A DNA stretch of 64,000 nt, taken from assembly GCF_963517015.1 (NCBI RefSeq), contig NZ_CAUQDV010000001.1, forward strand, positions 1,494,001-1,558,000. The letters are read 5' to 3'. Of this stretch, positions 1-9,410 are shown one piece after another. The position numbers and the translations under genes were made by a program. Under the pieces are notes generated by a model. The model had not been told where the DNA came from. It made no database searches and saw only the letters and a list, made by a program, of their open reading frames with translations. How positions within the stretch are numbered: the stretch's first letter is position 1; each line of letters begins with the position of its first letter. This DNA comes from an uncultured Devosia sp. (GTDB taxonomy: Bacteria; Pseudomonadota; Alphaproteobacteria; Rhizobiales; Devosiaceae).

Positions 1-917
1 TCGCGACCCTCCCGGAGGGTCAGGACCCCGATGACCTGATCAAGGCCCATGGCCGCGGCGCCTTTTCGGACGTGCTCGACCGGGCACGGTCGCTGTCGGA
101 CGTGATCTGGAGCATGGAGACCGGCGGGCTGGTGCCAGAGACGCCGGAAGCGCGCGCTGCCCTGCAGGCGCGGCTGCGCGAGCGGGCCAATTCCATCCAG
201 GAAAGCTCGGTGCGGTTCCACTATTCGCAGGCCTTCGATGAAAAGCTGCGCGCCTTCCTTGCGCCAGTCCGGCAGAACCGCTTCGAGCCGCGTGGCGGGC
301 AGCAGCGTTACGGCCAGAGCGGCGCCTATGGCTATCCCGGCCGCGGCACGCCGCGCCTTGTCGTTTCCGATACTTTGCGCAATTCGCGACTTTTGAAGCC
401 CGGCTCGGTGGCCGATGCGACGCCGCGCGAGGCGACGATCATCCTCAGTGTCGTTAATCACCCAGCCTTGGTCGAGGACAAGTTCGAGACTCTGGCGGCG
501 ATCGATTTCGATACGCCGATCGCCCAGAAGGTGATGAGCGAGATTTTGAACCTCTGCGTCCGTCATCACGACATTTCGGCTGATGACCTCAAATCGGCTT
601 TGGGCGTACGCGGGCATGGGCCGACGCTGGACCGCATGGCCGATGTTCTGGCCCGTCAGGGCGTGTGGCAGATCGCGACCGAGATCGCTTTGCCGGACGC
701 CGAGATCGGATTGAGTCACGCGCTGGCCTTGCATAACAAGAAAGTTCAGCTAAATAAGGAACTCAAAGCAGCCGAAGCGGCGCTGGGCGAAGACCCGAGC
801 GAAGAAACCTTTGAAAGGCTGCGGGACATCAAGAACCAGATTACCACTGTCGATGGCACAGAGGCATTGATCGAAGGATTTGGTTCGTTATCGGGACGCG
901 CGACACGCAGTTTTTAG
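1..917 (+). CDS. dnaG: DNA primase, C-terminal part (partial)
   Basis: The reading frame is open from base 3 to a TAG at 917, giving about 304 residues that continue from outside the window. The first residues (TLPEGQDPDDLIKAHG) match the end of the Toprim domain of bacterial DnaG, which makes RNA primers at the replication fork. The rest corresponds to the linker and the C-terminal helicase (DnaB)-interaction domain, which is poorly conserved. rpoD follows about 190 bases downstream on the same strand, the usual dnaG-rpoD macromolecular synthesis arrangement. The GTG at 72 is internal and not a real start. Only the N-terminal zinc-binding and catalytic parts are missing. Confidence 0.95.
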   Translation, partial: ATLPEGQDPDDLIKAHGRGAFSDVLDRARSLSDVIWSMETGGLVPETPEARAALQARLRERANSIQESSVRFHYSQAFDEKLRAFLAPVRQNRFEPRGGQQRYGQSGAYGYPGRGTPRLVVSDTLRNSRLLKPGSVADATPREATIILSVVNHPALVEDKFETLAAIDFDTPIAQKVMSEILNLCVRHHDISADDLKSALGVRGHGPTLDRMADVLARQGVWQIATEIALPDAEIGLSHALALHNKKVQLNKELKAAEAALGEDPSEETFERLRDIKNQITTVDGTEALIEGFGSLSGRATRSF

Positions 918-1105
918 GAGGCAGCTCCGAAAAACCGGCGAGTACGCGCGATTTTGCGTATGGCGATATGCGAAACCTTGCCGAGGCGAACCACGTAGCT
1001 GCTCACGCGTTAACGCTTGAGTGACAGAACCTTTACCTTGCCTTGAGGTGTCACCACTTAAAGCCTTATTCGGGCCCGGGCGCACGGGATCCGACGGAGT
1101 ACCAG

Positions 1106-3172
<2,067 letters not shown>

Positions 3173-3188
3173 GCGCGGAGGTCCGGGG

Positions 3189-3389
3189 ATGAAGGTGAAG
3201 ATCGTCGTCCACGAAGCCGAGGAAGGTGGATACTGGGCCGAAGTGCCCGCTATCCCCGGTTGCGTCAGCCAAGGCGAGACGCTTGAAGAACTGGACGAGA
3301 ATATCCGTGAGGCGATCGCAGGTTGCCTCATGGTCGATCCCGAAAGTAGTTCCGGCGGCTTTGAACGCGAGCTGGATATTGCGGTATGA
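3189..3389 (+). CDS. hicB: HicB-family antitoxin
   Basis: This 66-aa protein has the HicB partial RNase H-like fold signature: a strand, EAEEGGYWAEVPAIPGC, then GETLEELDENIREAI. Family members neutralise the HicA mRNA interferase by direct binding. The protein ends soon after the core fold and has no obvious C-terminal helix-turn-helix or ribbon-helix-helix, so it may not bind DNA itself. Its stop overlaps the hicA start (ATGA at 3386-3389), indicating translational coupling. The antitoxin comes first, the reverse of canonical hicAB order. The pair sits directly behind rpoD and could be transcribed with it. Confidence 0.85.
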   Translation: MKVKIVVHEAEEGGYWAEVPAIPGCVSQGETLEELDENIREAIAGCLMVDPESSSGGFERELDIAV

Positions 3390-3595
3390 GATCGGTCTCC
3401 GGTCGCGAATTTGCCCGAATGATCGAGCGTCGCGGTTGGAGCCTTTTGCGGGTCAACGGTAGCCACCACATCTACGGGCTGCCGGGCAGTCCGGTTCGAA
3501 TATCATTGCCCATCCATGGCAATGCACCACTCAAGGCCGGTCTGCTTCGTCATCTGGCAAAATTGGCGGATATTCCCGACGATGAGCTCAGATAG
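3386..3595 (+). CDS. hicA: HicA-family mRNA interferase toxin
   Basis: This 69-aa basic protein has a double-stranded-RNA-binding-like fold typical of HicA/YcfA. Key features are the N-terminal SGREFARMIERRGW, the catalytic-type His in GSHHIYG, and the later PIHGNAPLKAGLLRHLAK. Family members cleave mRNA and arrest growth until HicB binds them. The start overlaps the hicB stop by 4 bases. Length matches the family (about 60-80 aa), and the His is intact, so the toxin is predicted active. The next gene overlaps its last codons. Confidence 0.85.
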   Translation: MRSVSGREFARMIERRGWSLLRVNGSHHIYGLPGSPVRISLPIHGNAPLKAGLLRHLAKLADIPDDELR

Positions 3596-3893
3596 CAAAG
3601 CCCGCCTCAAAGTCGTGACCATCCGTCATCTCATCCCGTTCAAGCTGCTTGTCACATTCTCCGACGGCTCGCATGGCACTTTCGATGCGGCGCAGATGAT
3701 CGGGGAGCGGGGCGAGGGGACCGAACCCCTGCGGGAGCGACGGTTCTTCGGGTCGGTCGAGTTGCGCAATGGCGTGCCGACCTGGCCCAACCACTTCGAC
3801 CTCTCGCCGGACTGGCTGCGCGAGGAAATGGAAAAACGTGGCGAGCTTGTCTTGCCCATACCGGTCCGCCACCTGCGCGGATCGCGACAATAA
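3582..3893 (+). CDS. DUF2442 domain-containing protein
   Basis: This 103-aa protein carries the DUF2442 pattern: an N-terminal beta hairpin (FKLLVTFSDGSHGTFDA), a middle PLRERRFFGSVEL, and the signature WPNHFDLSPDWL. The molecular function is not established; family members often sit next to toxin-antitoxin genes. I start it at the ATG at 3582, 14 bases inside the end of hicA, because the upstream in-frame residues are only hicA read in another frame. The overlap suggests a three-gene hicB-hicA-DUF2442 unit. Confidence 0.75.
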   Translation: MSSDSKARLKVVTIRHLIPFKLLVTFSDGSHGTFDAAQMIGERGEGTEPLRERRFFGSVELRNGVPTWPNHFDLSPDWLREEMEKRGELVLPIPVRHLRGSRQ

Positions 3894-3906
3894 CAGGAGA
3901 CGCGCC

Positions 3907-4197
3907 GTGTCGTTTTTCAAGAAACTGTTTGGTGGCAGTGCAACAAGTGCAGAGCCGACCGGCGACAAGGTGCTGGGCGAAGAGGGCTACAAGGGCTTTC
4001 TGATCAAGGCGATCGAAATGAAGGCCGGCAGCGAGCTGCAGCTGGCCGGCACGATCGAGAAGGATATTGCCGGCGAGCTCAAGACCTATCGCTTCGTGCG
4101 TGCCGATCGCATGAGCTCGCGCGACGACCTGATCGCGCTTGCCATTTCCAAGGGCAAGCAGATCATCGACGAACAGGGCGAAGGCATCTTCCGCTAA
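3907..4197 (+). CDS. HlyU-family small protein
   Basis: This 96-aa protein starts at a GTG 13 bases after the previous stop, preceded by AGGAGA. It begins MSFFKKLFGG, as do many alphaproteobacterial HlyU-family (Pfam HlyU) proteins. The body has YKGFLIKAIEMKAGSELQLAGTI and a C-terminal FVRADRMSSRDDLIALAISKGKQIID. The family was named after a Vibrio haemolysin regulator, but this compact form has no recognisable helix-turn-helix, so a regulatory role is uncertain. It is not obviously linked to the TA unit upstream. Confidence 0.7.
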   Translation: MSFFKKLFGGSATSAEPTGDKVLGEEGYKGFLIKAIEMKAGSELQLAGTIEKDIAGELKTYRFVRADRMSSRDDLIALAISKGKQIIDEQGEGIFR

Positions 4198-4280
4198 GCT
4201 CGCATTCAATCAATTCAGGCAGTGCCTCACTCGCGGATGATCCATCCGGCGAGGCAGACCTGCCGCACAGGAGATATCCC

Positions 4281-4502
4281 ATGGCCAAGAAGCCAACCGC
4301 TCGCAGTGAATTCGTGATGTTCGACGTCGTCTATGAAGATGGCAGCCAGCGCTCCAACCGCAAGGTGGATGCAAGCGTGCTGGGTGGCCTCGATGGCGAC
4401 GAGCCGGCCAAGGCTGCTATCGAAGAGCAGGATCGCGCCATTTCGGAAAAGTCGGGCCTGCCGCCGCTGGCGATCAAGACCGTCAAGCGCTCGGGCAAGT
4501 AG
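4281..4502 (+). CDS. Conserved hypothetical small protein
   Basis: This 73-aa protein is preceded by AGGAGATATCCC and stops 4 bases before queF. The sequence FVMFDVVYEDGSQRSNRKV looks like a small beta-rich fold followed by a helix (EPAKAAIEEQDRAI). I do not recognise a named family. The good ribosome binding site, Lys/Arg-rich ends and tight spacing to queF make it a real gene, possibly co-translated with queF. No function is proposed. Confidence 0.6.
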   Translation: MAKKPTARSEFVMFDVVYEDGSQRSNRKVDASVLGGLDGDEPAKAAIEEQDRAISEKSGLPPLAIKTVKRSGK

Positions 4503-4506
4503 TTTG

Positions 4507-4959
4507 ATGGACGCGACGCATCTGCAGCTCGGCAAGACGGTGGGTACGCCGGAGCAGCCCGAGGATGCCGTGCTCGATCCGGTGCCCAATCCGCACCCGG
4601 ACATCGACTATGTCGCGCGCTATGTGGCGCCGGAATTCACCTCGCTCTGCCCGGTGACCGGCCAGCCCGATTTCGCGCATCTGGTGATCGACTACATCCC
4701 CGACCAGTTTCTGGTCGAGTCCAAGTCGCTCAAGCTCTATCTGACGTCATTCCGTAATCATGGTGCCTTCCATGAAGGCTGCACCATCGACATTGCCAAG
4801 AAGATCATCGCCACGGCCAAGCCGCGCTGGCTGCGCATCGGTGGCTATTGGTATCCGCGCGGCGGTATTCCGATCGATGTGTTCTGGCAGACGGGGACGC
4901 CGCCTGAAGGGGTCTGGCTACCCGATCCGGGCGTGCCGCCCTATCGCGGTCGCGGCTAG
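4507..4959 (+). CDS. queF: NADPH-dependent 7-cyano-7-deazaguanine reductase
   Basis: QueF reduces preQ0 to preQ1 in queuosine biosynthesis, in the cytosol. This 150-aa protein is the short unimodular type. It shows the catalytic Cys48 in EFTSLCPVTGQPDF with Asp55, and the family motif ESKSLKLYLTSFRNHG that forms the NADPH and substrate site. I used the ATG at 4507; the longer frame from 4333 overlaps the preceding gene and has no similarity. A perfect hairpin follows directly after the stop and should terminate transcription. No other queuosine genes are in the window. Confidence 0.95.
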   Translation: MDATHLQLGKTVGTPEQPEDAVLDPVPNPHPDIDYVARYVAPEFTSLCPVTGQPDFAHLVIDYIPDQFLVESKSLKLYLTSFRNHGAFHEGCTIDIAKKIIATAKPRWLRIGGYWYPRGGIPIDVFWQTGTPPEGVWLPDPGVPPYRGRG

Positions 4960-4970
4960 GTTTTCCAACG

Positions 4971-5000
4971 ACAATGGCCGCCCCAAGGGGCGGCCATTGT
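4971..5000. terminator. Bidirectional hairpin terminator
   Basis: A perfect 14-bp inverted repeat (ACAATGGCCGCCCC, AA, then its complement) lies between the convergent queF and di-haem peroxidase genes. A T-rich stretch (GTTTCTGGTT) follows on the plus strand. Confidence 0.8.
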
Positions 5001-5008
5001 GTTTCTGG

Positions 5009-6055
5009 TTACTGCGCGACGATCTCGGCAGTCGGACGCGGCGTGTCGGCGGTTTCCGGCGGCATCATGGGGTATTCCACCGCAGGCATTTCGCCGGTCA
5101 GCGTGCCGAGATAGGCCGTGATCTGGTCGATCTCGGTCTCCGTCAGCTCGGCGCCCAACTGGGCAGTGCCCATGATGGCAACGGCCTGGCGCAGGTCCCA
5201 CACCTTGCCCGAATGGAAGTAGGGTGCGGTCAGCGCGATATTGCGCAGTGGCGAGGCACGGAAGACATATTCGTCATCCGCCGTATTGGTCACGGCGAAG
5301 CGTCCCTTGTCGCCTTCGGGCAGGATATCGGCACCCGGGCGTTCAACGACGCCAAACGGGTAGTATTCCTGGCCGCCGACATTGACGCCGGCGTGGCAGG
5401 ACACGCAGCCCTTGTCCATGAAGAGCTGGAGCCCGGCCAGCTCGGTTTCGTTCATGATCGTGTCATTGCCCTCGAGAAACTGGTCGAAGGGCGAGGCTGG
5501 CGTGATCAGAGTTGCCTCGAATGCTTCGATGGCGCGCGCCATGTTCTCGAATGTCACCGGGTCGTCCTCGCCCGGGAAGGCGTTTTCGAACCAGCTGACA
5601 TATTGCGGCATGGACTTGAGCGTCGCCACGACCTGGACAGGCGTATTGGCCATCTCAACGCCAGCCTGCACCGGGCCGGTGGCCTGGGCTTTCAGATCTT
5701 CCGCACGACCGTCCCAGAACTGGGCGATGTTGAACACGGCATTGTAGACGGTCGGCGAATTGCGAGGACCCTTCTGCCAGCCATGGCCGATCGAGGTTTC
5801 GAGATTGTCGTCGCCGCCCGTGCCGAGGTTGTGGCACGAATTGCAGCTGAAGACGCCACTGGCCGACAGGCGCGGATCAAAGAACAGGGCCTTGCCCAGT
5901 TCCACCTTGTCGCGGGTGATGGCATTGTTGTTGACCGAGGGCACCATCGACGGAATGGGCTCGAAGTATTCGAGGGCCGGTTCCCGCAATGTCTGGGCCT
6001 GAGCCGGCAGGACAAGCATGGTCGAGGCACATAAAAGCAGTATCAGTTTGCGCAT
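5009..6055 (-). CDS. Periplasmic di-haem cytochrome-c peroxidase (MauG/CcpA superfamily)
   Basis: This 348-aa secreted protein has an Ala-Gln-Ala signal peptide end at about residue 20 (MRKLILLLCASTMLVLPAQA). It carries two c-type haem motifs, CNSCH at 71-75 and CVSCH at 217-221, the spacing of bacterial di-haem peroxidases. Such enzymes reduce hydrogen peroxide with electrons from cytochrome c, or in the MauG branch oxidise protein residues. HGWQKGPRNSPTVYNAVFN is typical of the CCP branch. I start at the ATG at 6055, which gives a clean signal peptide; 21 extra residues upstream do not fit. The C-terminal tail is Pro/Thr rich. It is monocistronic. Confidence 0.9.
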   Translation of the reverse strand: MRKLILLLCASTMLVLPAQAQTLREPALEYFEPIPSMVPSVNNNAITRDKVELGKALFFDPRLSASGVFSCNSCHNLGTGGDDNLETSIGHGWQKGPRNSPTVYNAVFNIAQFWDGRAEDLKAQATGPVQAGVEMANTPVQVVATLKSMPQYVSWFENAFPGEDDPVTFENMARAIEAFEATLITPASPFDQFLEGNDTIMNETELAGLQLFMDKGCVSCHAGVNVGGQEYYPFGVVERPGADILPEGDKGRFAVTNTADDEYVFRASPLRNIALTAPYFHSGKVWDLRQAVAIMGTAQLGAELTETEIDQITAYLGTLTGEMPAVEYPMMPPETADTPRPTAEIVAQ

Positions 6056-6167
6056 TTGTCTTCCCCTTACAGCGCGATAGGGAAGACAAATGCGTTGCTG
6101 AACATTGATGCAGGTCAAACTGGACTGCGACCGTAAATCCTATGCGTTTACGGCAGGTATTCCAGCG

Positions 6168-7208
6168 TCAGTCCTTCAGCGCCTTGTCCACGGCCGGCTT
6201 GACCACCGTGCCGTAAAGTTCGATGGCGCGCATGACCTTGTCATGGGGCAGGGTGCCGACGCTGAGCTGCAGACCGAAACGGTCGTGCTTGAACCATTCG
6301 TGCTGCATCAGGATCTTGTCGATGATCTCCTGCGGCGAACCCATGAAATAGGCGCCTTGCGGTGTGGTCGAGGCATCGAACTGGGCGCGCGTGCCGGGAG
6401 ACCAGCCGCGCTCCTTGCCGATGCGGTTCATGGCCTCGCTATGGGCCGGATAGGCGATGTCGCGGGCGTCCTGGCTGTCGTCGGCGATGAAGCCGTGCGA
6501 GCTGATGCCAACCGGTAGCGCCTTGGAATCGCGGCCGACCTTTTCGGCGGTTTCACGATAGAATTGCACCAGCGGCGCAAATTGCCTGGGCTGACCGCCG
6601 ATGATGGCGATCATCAGGGGCAGGCCGTAATAGGCAGCGCGGGCGACGGAATTGGGCGTGCCGCCCACGGCGATCCAGAGCGGCAGCGGGTCCTGCACCG
6701 GTTTGGGGAAGATTTCGACGCCCGGGATGGGTTTGGTGTGGCCGCTGCCCGGCCAGGCGACCTTGCCGCCTTCCCGGATCTTCAGCAGCATTTCGAGCTT
6801 TTCCTCGAACAGGCTGTCGTAGTCGTCGAGGTCGTAGCCAAAGAGCGGGAAGCTTTCGATGAACGAGCCGCGGCCGGCCATGATTTCGGCGCGGCCATTG
6901 CTGATCAAATCGAGCGTGGCAAACTGCTGCCAAACGCGGATCGGGTCTTCCGAGCTCAACACGGTGACGGCAGTCGACAGGCGGATGTTCCTGGTGCGGG
7001 CGGCGGCTGCAGCCAGGATGGTCACTGGGGCCGAAGCGACATAGTCGGGCCGATGGTGTTCGCCCAGACCGTAAAAGCTCAGCCCGAGCTGGTCGGCCAG
7101 CTCGATTTCCTCAAGCAGGTCCTTGAGGCGTTCGGCCGGGCTTTGCAGCGTGCCGCCATTGAGCGCGTCGGGGGTGTTTTCCGCGAAGGAATAAAGGCCG
7201 AGTTCCAT
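6168..7208 (-). CDS. LLM-class flavin-dependent monooxygenase (Atu2307/SP_0267-like)
   Basis: This 346-aa protein is a luciferase-like monooxygenase using FMN/F420-type chemistry in a TIM barrel. Markers are ELGLYSFAENTPD at the N-terminus, GLGEHHRPDYVASAP, ILAAAAARTRNIRLSTAVTVLSSEDPIRV and AEIMAGRGSFIESFPLFGYD, which fit the Atu2307/SP_0267 subfamily. The natural substrate is not known for this subgroup. The gene stands alone, and its 3' end lies about 110 bases from the peroxidase gene start. Confidence 0.88.
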   Translation of the reverse strand: MELGLYSFAENTPDALNGGTLQSPAERLKDLLEEIELADQLGLSFYGLGEHHRPDYVASAPVTILAAAAARTRNIRLSTAVTVLSSEDPIRVWQQFATLDLISNGRAEIMAGRGSFIESFPLFGYDLDDYDSLFEEKLEMLLKIREGGKVAWPGSGHTKPIPGVEIFPKPVQDPLPLWIAVGGTPNSVARAAYYGLPLMIAIIGGQPRQFAPLVQFYRETAEKVGRDSKALPVGISSHGFIADDSQDARDIAYPAHSEAMNRIGKERGWSPGTRAQFDASTTPQGAYFMGSPQEIIDKILMQHEWFKHDRFGLQLSVGTLPHDKVMRAIELYGTVVKPAVDKALKD

Positions 7209-7277
7209 CTGATATAGCTCCTGTTGGCTGACAGATGGCGCGGCGCGCCCATGCGATCAAGAACGCACATGGGTGTA

Positions 7278-7302
7278 ACCGGCGCGGTTGGGCCGCGCCG
7301 GT
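7278..7302. terminator. Hairpin terminator
   Basis: A 10-bp GC-rich inverted repeat (ACCGGCGCGG / CCGCGCCGGT, loop TTGGG) sits just after the DUF533 gene on the minus strand and before the LLM oxidoreductase start. The tail has no strong T tract. Confidence 0.65.
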
Positions 7303-7310
7303 CGTTCGGA

Positions 7311-8006
7311 TCAGACGTTGCTGCCGGATGGGGTGTAGGCAAAAGGAGAGGGCGCGGCTGCGGGCTCGGGAGCCTTCTCGCCTGCGGCCTTGTGGATCTC
7401 GGTGACCAGAACTGGGTCAAGTTTGAGCTTGCTGGCCAGGGCATCGAGATAGGCGCGTTCGGCGGCAGTGTCGGCGGTGATTGCCACCAGCGATGCAGCG
7501 TAGATTTCGGCAGCATGTTCGAGCGTGTCGGCGCGGGCGACCACGGCATTGATATCGAGCGGGCTCGAAAGCTCGTCAAAAACCCAGGCCTTTTCCTCGG
7601 AGGACAGGCTCATGGTTTCGAGCTTGGCAAAGATCGCTTCCTTTTCGTCGGCGTCGATACGACCGTCAGCCTTGGCGGCAGCGATCATGGCGCGGACCAG
7701 CGTCTTGCCGAGTTCTTCCTGGCCATGCTGGTCAGTCGGGGCGGGGATGAAGGCATCTTGGGCTGGCGCGGGCGCGCCGCCCTGAGGCTGGTTCTGCTGG
7801 TTCTTCTGATAATTCTGCCAGGCATTGTAGGCGAGCCCTCCGACAGCGGCGACCGCGCCGACCTTGACGGCATTGCCAGCCAGCTTGCCGAGGCCGCCTC
7901 CGCTGAGCAACATGCCGGCAGCAAGGCCTGCTGCGCCGGTCATGGCGGTGCGCTGCGTGCCTTTGTCGGTCTGAAGGGCTTTGACGATCTGATCGATGTT
8001 GAACAT
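7311..8006 (-). CDS. DUF533 / YebE-like inner-membrane protein with TerB-like domain
   Basis: This 231-aa protein begins MFNIDQIVKAL, followed by a Gly/Ala-rich hydrophobic stretch (about 22-62, containing AAGMLLSGGGLGKLAG), a Gln/Asn/Pro linker (about 65-90), and an acidic helical domain (about 95-215) with MIAAAKADGRIDADEKEAIF. That motif is typical of TerB/DjlA-N-like acidic domains in the DUF533 (YebE) family. The role is unknown; relatives are linked to envelope stress. Monocistronic, with hairpins on both sides. Confidence 0.82.
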   Translation of the reverse strand: MFNIDQIVKALQTDKGTQRTAMTGAAGLAAGMLLSGGGLGKLAGNAVKVGAVAAVGGLAYNAWQNYQKNQQNQPQGGAPAPAQDAFIPAPTDQHGQEELGKTLVRAMIAAAKADGRIDADEKEAIFAKLETMSLSSEEKAWVFDELSSPLDINAVVARADTLEHAAEIYAASLVAITADTAAERAYLDALASKLKLDPVLVTEIHKAAGEKAPEPAAAPSPFAYTPSGSNV

Positions 8007-8099
8007 GAGAGCTCCGGTGATGATGCATCACGACATGGGGAGCGATTACGGCTTGTGCAAGGCGTGTTGGGCGAGGCGGAATGCCGCTGCCTTGCTCAC

Positions 8100-8131
8100 A
8101 AAAAGGTAGACCCCGGCGGGGCGGCCGGGGT
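8100..8131 (-). terminator. Rho-independent terminator of the 129-aa membrane protein gene
   Basis: The stem GACCCCGG / CCGGGGTC (8109-8131) is followed on the minus strand by a run of five T (8104-8100). Confidence 0.8.
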
Positions 8132-8186
8132 CCTTGCACGATATCATTCAGAGGGAGGGCTGATGATATCGGGTAGTTCGCTACCG

Positions 8187-8576
8187 TTACTGAGCGGCGG
8201 GGGCGGCCGGTTCAGCAGCGGGGGCAGCATCAACAGCAGGGGCTGCGTCAGTTGCCGGAGCCTCGACTGCCGGAGCGGCGTCAACGGCCGGTGCCTCAGT
8301 CATCGGGGCTGCATCAGCTGCGGGGGCCGCCGGAGCTTCGGTCATCGGGGCCGGAGCTGCCATTGGATCGGCAGGGGCTTCAACACCGACCGGGGCAGCA
8401 GTGCCGTCAACCGAAGTTGCCGGGCCCGAATTGGCCGAGAAAACCAGATAGCCGATGGCCAGCAGGGCCAGGGCGACGATGATGCCAACGAACCAGCCTG
8501 TACCGCTGGATTCGCGGGTATAGACAGTGCGGTTGCCATCGTTTGTATAAACGGTATCGCGTTCAGGGATTGCCAT
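8187..8576 (-). CDS. Small single-pass membrane protein with Ala/Pro-rich tail
   Basis: This 129-aa protein has a short cytoplasmic N-terminus with Tyr/Thr-Asn repeats (DTVYTNDGNRTVYTRE), one transmembrane helix at about residues 28-47 (WFVGIIVALALLAIGYLVF), and a long low-complexity Ala/Pro/Glu/Asp tail with degenerate repeats such as AAPAPMTEAPA and VDAAPAVEAPA. The tail resembles the Pro/Ala-rich region of the OmpA protein nearby and may span the periplasm. No family is recognised. Confidence 0.7.
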   Translation of the reverse strand: MAIPERDTVYTNDGNRTVYTRESSGTGWFVGIIVALALLAIGYLVFSANSGPATSVDGTAAPVGVEAPADPMAAPAPMTEAPAAPAADAAPMTEAPAVDAAPAVEAPATDAAPAVDAAPAAEPAAPAAQ

Positions 8577-8760
8577 GATTTCGCTCCTTATGTTTCACCG
8601 TATGGCTAAGAAACGCAGGCTTTTTGTTTTTGGTTCCCGAATGCGTGATCACGCTGTATGCCAAATGTCATACGGCGAATTCTTCGTTCTGATTCAATAG
8701 ATTGTCACGATGCTGCCGGTGGAAAACTAAGCTCGACAGCGGTTTGCGACGTAAAAATCG

Positions 8761-9276
8761 TCAGATATCGAGCGTTTTTTCCTTGCCCGGCTTCTTGGAG
8801 ATCTTGTCGATCAGGGCCAGGAACACTGCCGAGGCGATGAAGGTGACGTGCAGGATCGTGTACCACATGATGTGCTCGTTGGTATAACGCGGCACGTTGA
8901 GGAAGATCTGGAGCAGGTGGATCGACGAAATCGCGACGATGGTCGAAGCGACCTTGATCTTGAGCGAGCCGGCATCGATCTGGCCAAGCCAGTGGACGTC
9001 GTCGTCGTTATCGAAGCGCGACACGAAATTCTCGTAGCCGGAAATAATGACCATGACGACCAGGCTGGCGATCAGCGCGGCGTCGATCAGGGCGAGGATC
9101 TTGAGGATGGTCTCGGTCTCGTCCATGCCGATCAGGTGGCTGGCGAAGTCCCAGAGCTTGAAGCCGAAGCTGATGGCGTAAAGCGCCAGGGCGAGTCCGA
9201 GGCCAATATAAAACACTACCAGCAGCCAGCGCGACGCCAGGATGACGCTTTCGACAAACAGTTCCAGCCGCTTCAT
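8761..9276 (-). CDS. UPF0114 (YqhA/TIGR00645) membrane protein
   Basis: This 171-aa integral membrane protein has four predicted transmembrane segments and the family signature KVASTIVAISSIHLLQIFLN. It begins MKRLELFVESVILASRWLL, as UPF0114 proteins typically do. I therefore use the ATG at 9276 rather than the start 13 codons upstream. Function is not known. A strong hairpin separates it from the OmpA gene upstream, so it has its own promoter. Confidence 0.88.
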   Translation of the reverse strand: MKRLELFVESVILASRWLLVVFYIGLGLALALYAISFGFKLWDFASHLIGMDETETILKILALIDAALIASLVVMVIISGYENFVSRFDNDDDVHWLGQIDAGSLKIKVASTIVAISSIHLLQIFLNVPRYTNEHIMWYTILHVTFIASAVFLALIDKISKKPGKEKTLDI

Positions 9277-9364
9277 GTGACGCTCCGCGCATTCATGGGA
9301 CGCTGGAGATAGCAAATTCTACAGGGCTGGCAAGCGCTTCCCTTGCAGGTCTGGTAGGCAAAGA

Positions 9365-9393
9365 AAAAGGCCGGGCGTGATGCCCGGCCTTTT
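9365..9393. terminator. Rho-independent terminator after the OmpA gene
   Basis: A 12-bp inverted repeat (AAAAGGCCGGGC / GCCCGGCCTTTT, loop GTGAT) carries T tracts on either strand. It lies just downstream of the OmpA stop codon. Confidence 0.9.
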
Positions 9394-9410
9394 CATTCAT
9401 GTTGTAAACA

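Noticed and set aside
4760..6034. Long plus-strand frame across queF and the peroxidase gene
   Set aside because: It overlaps two clear genes, crosses the terminator and lacks similarity to known families.
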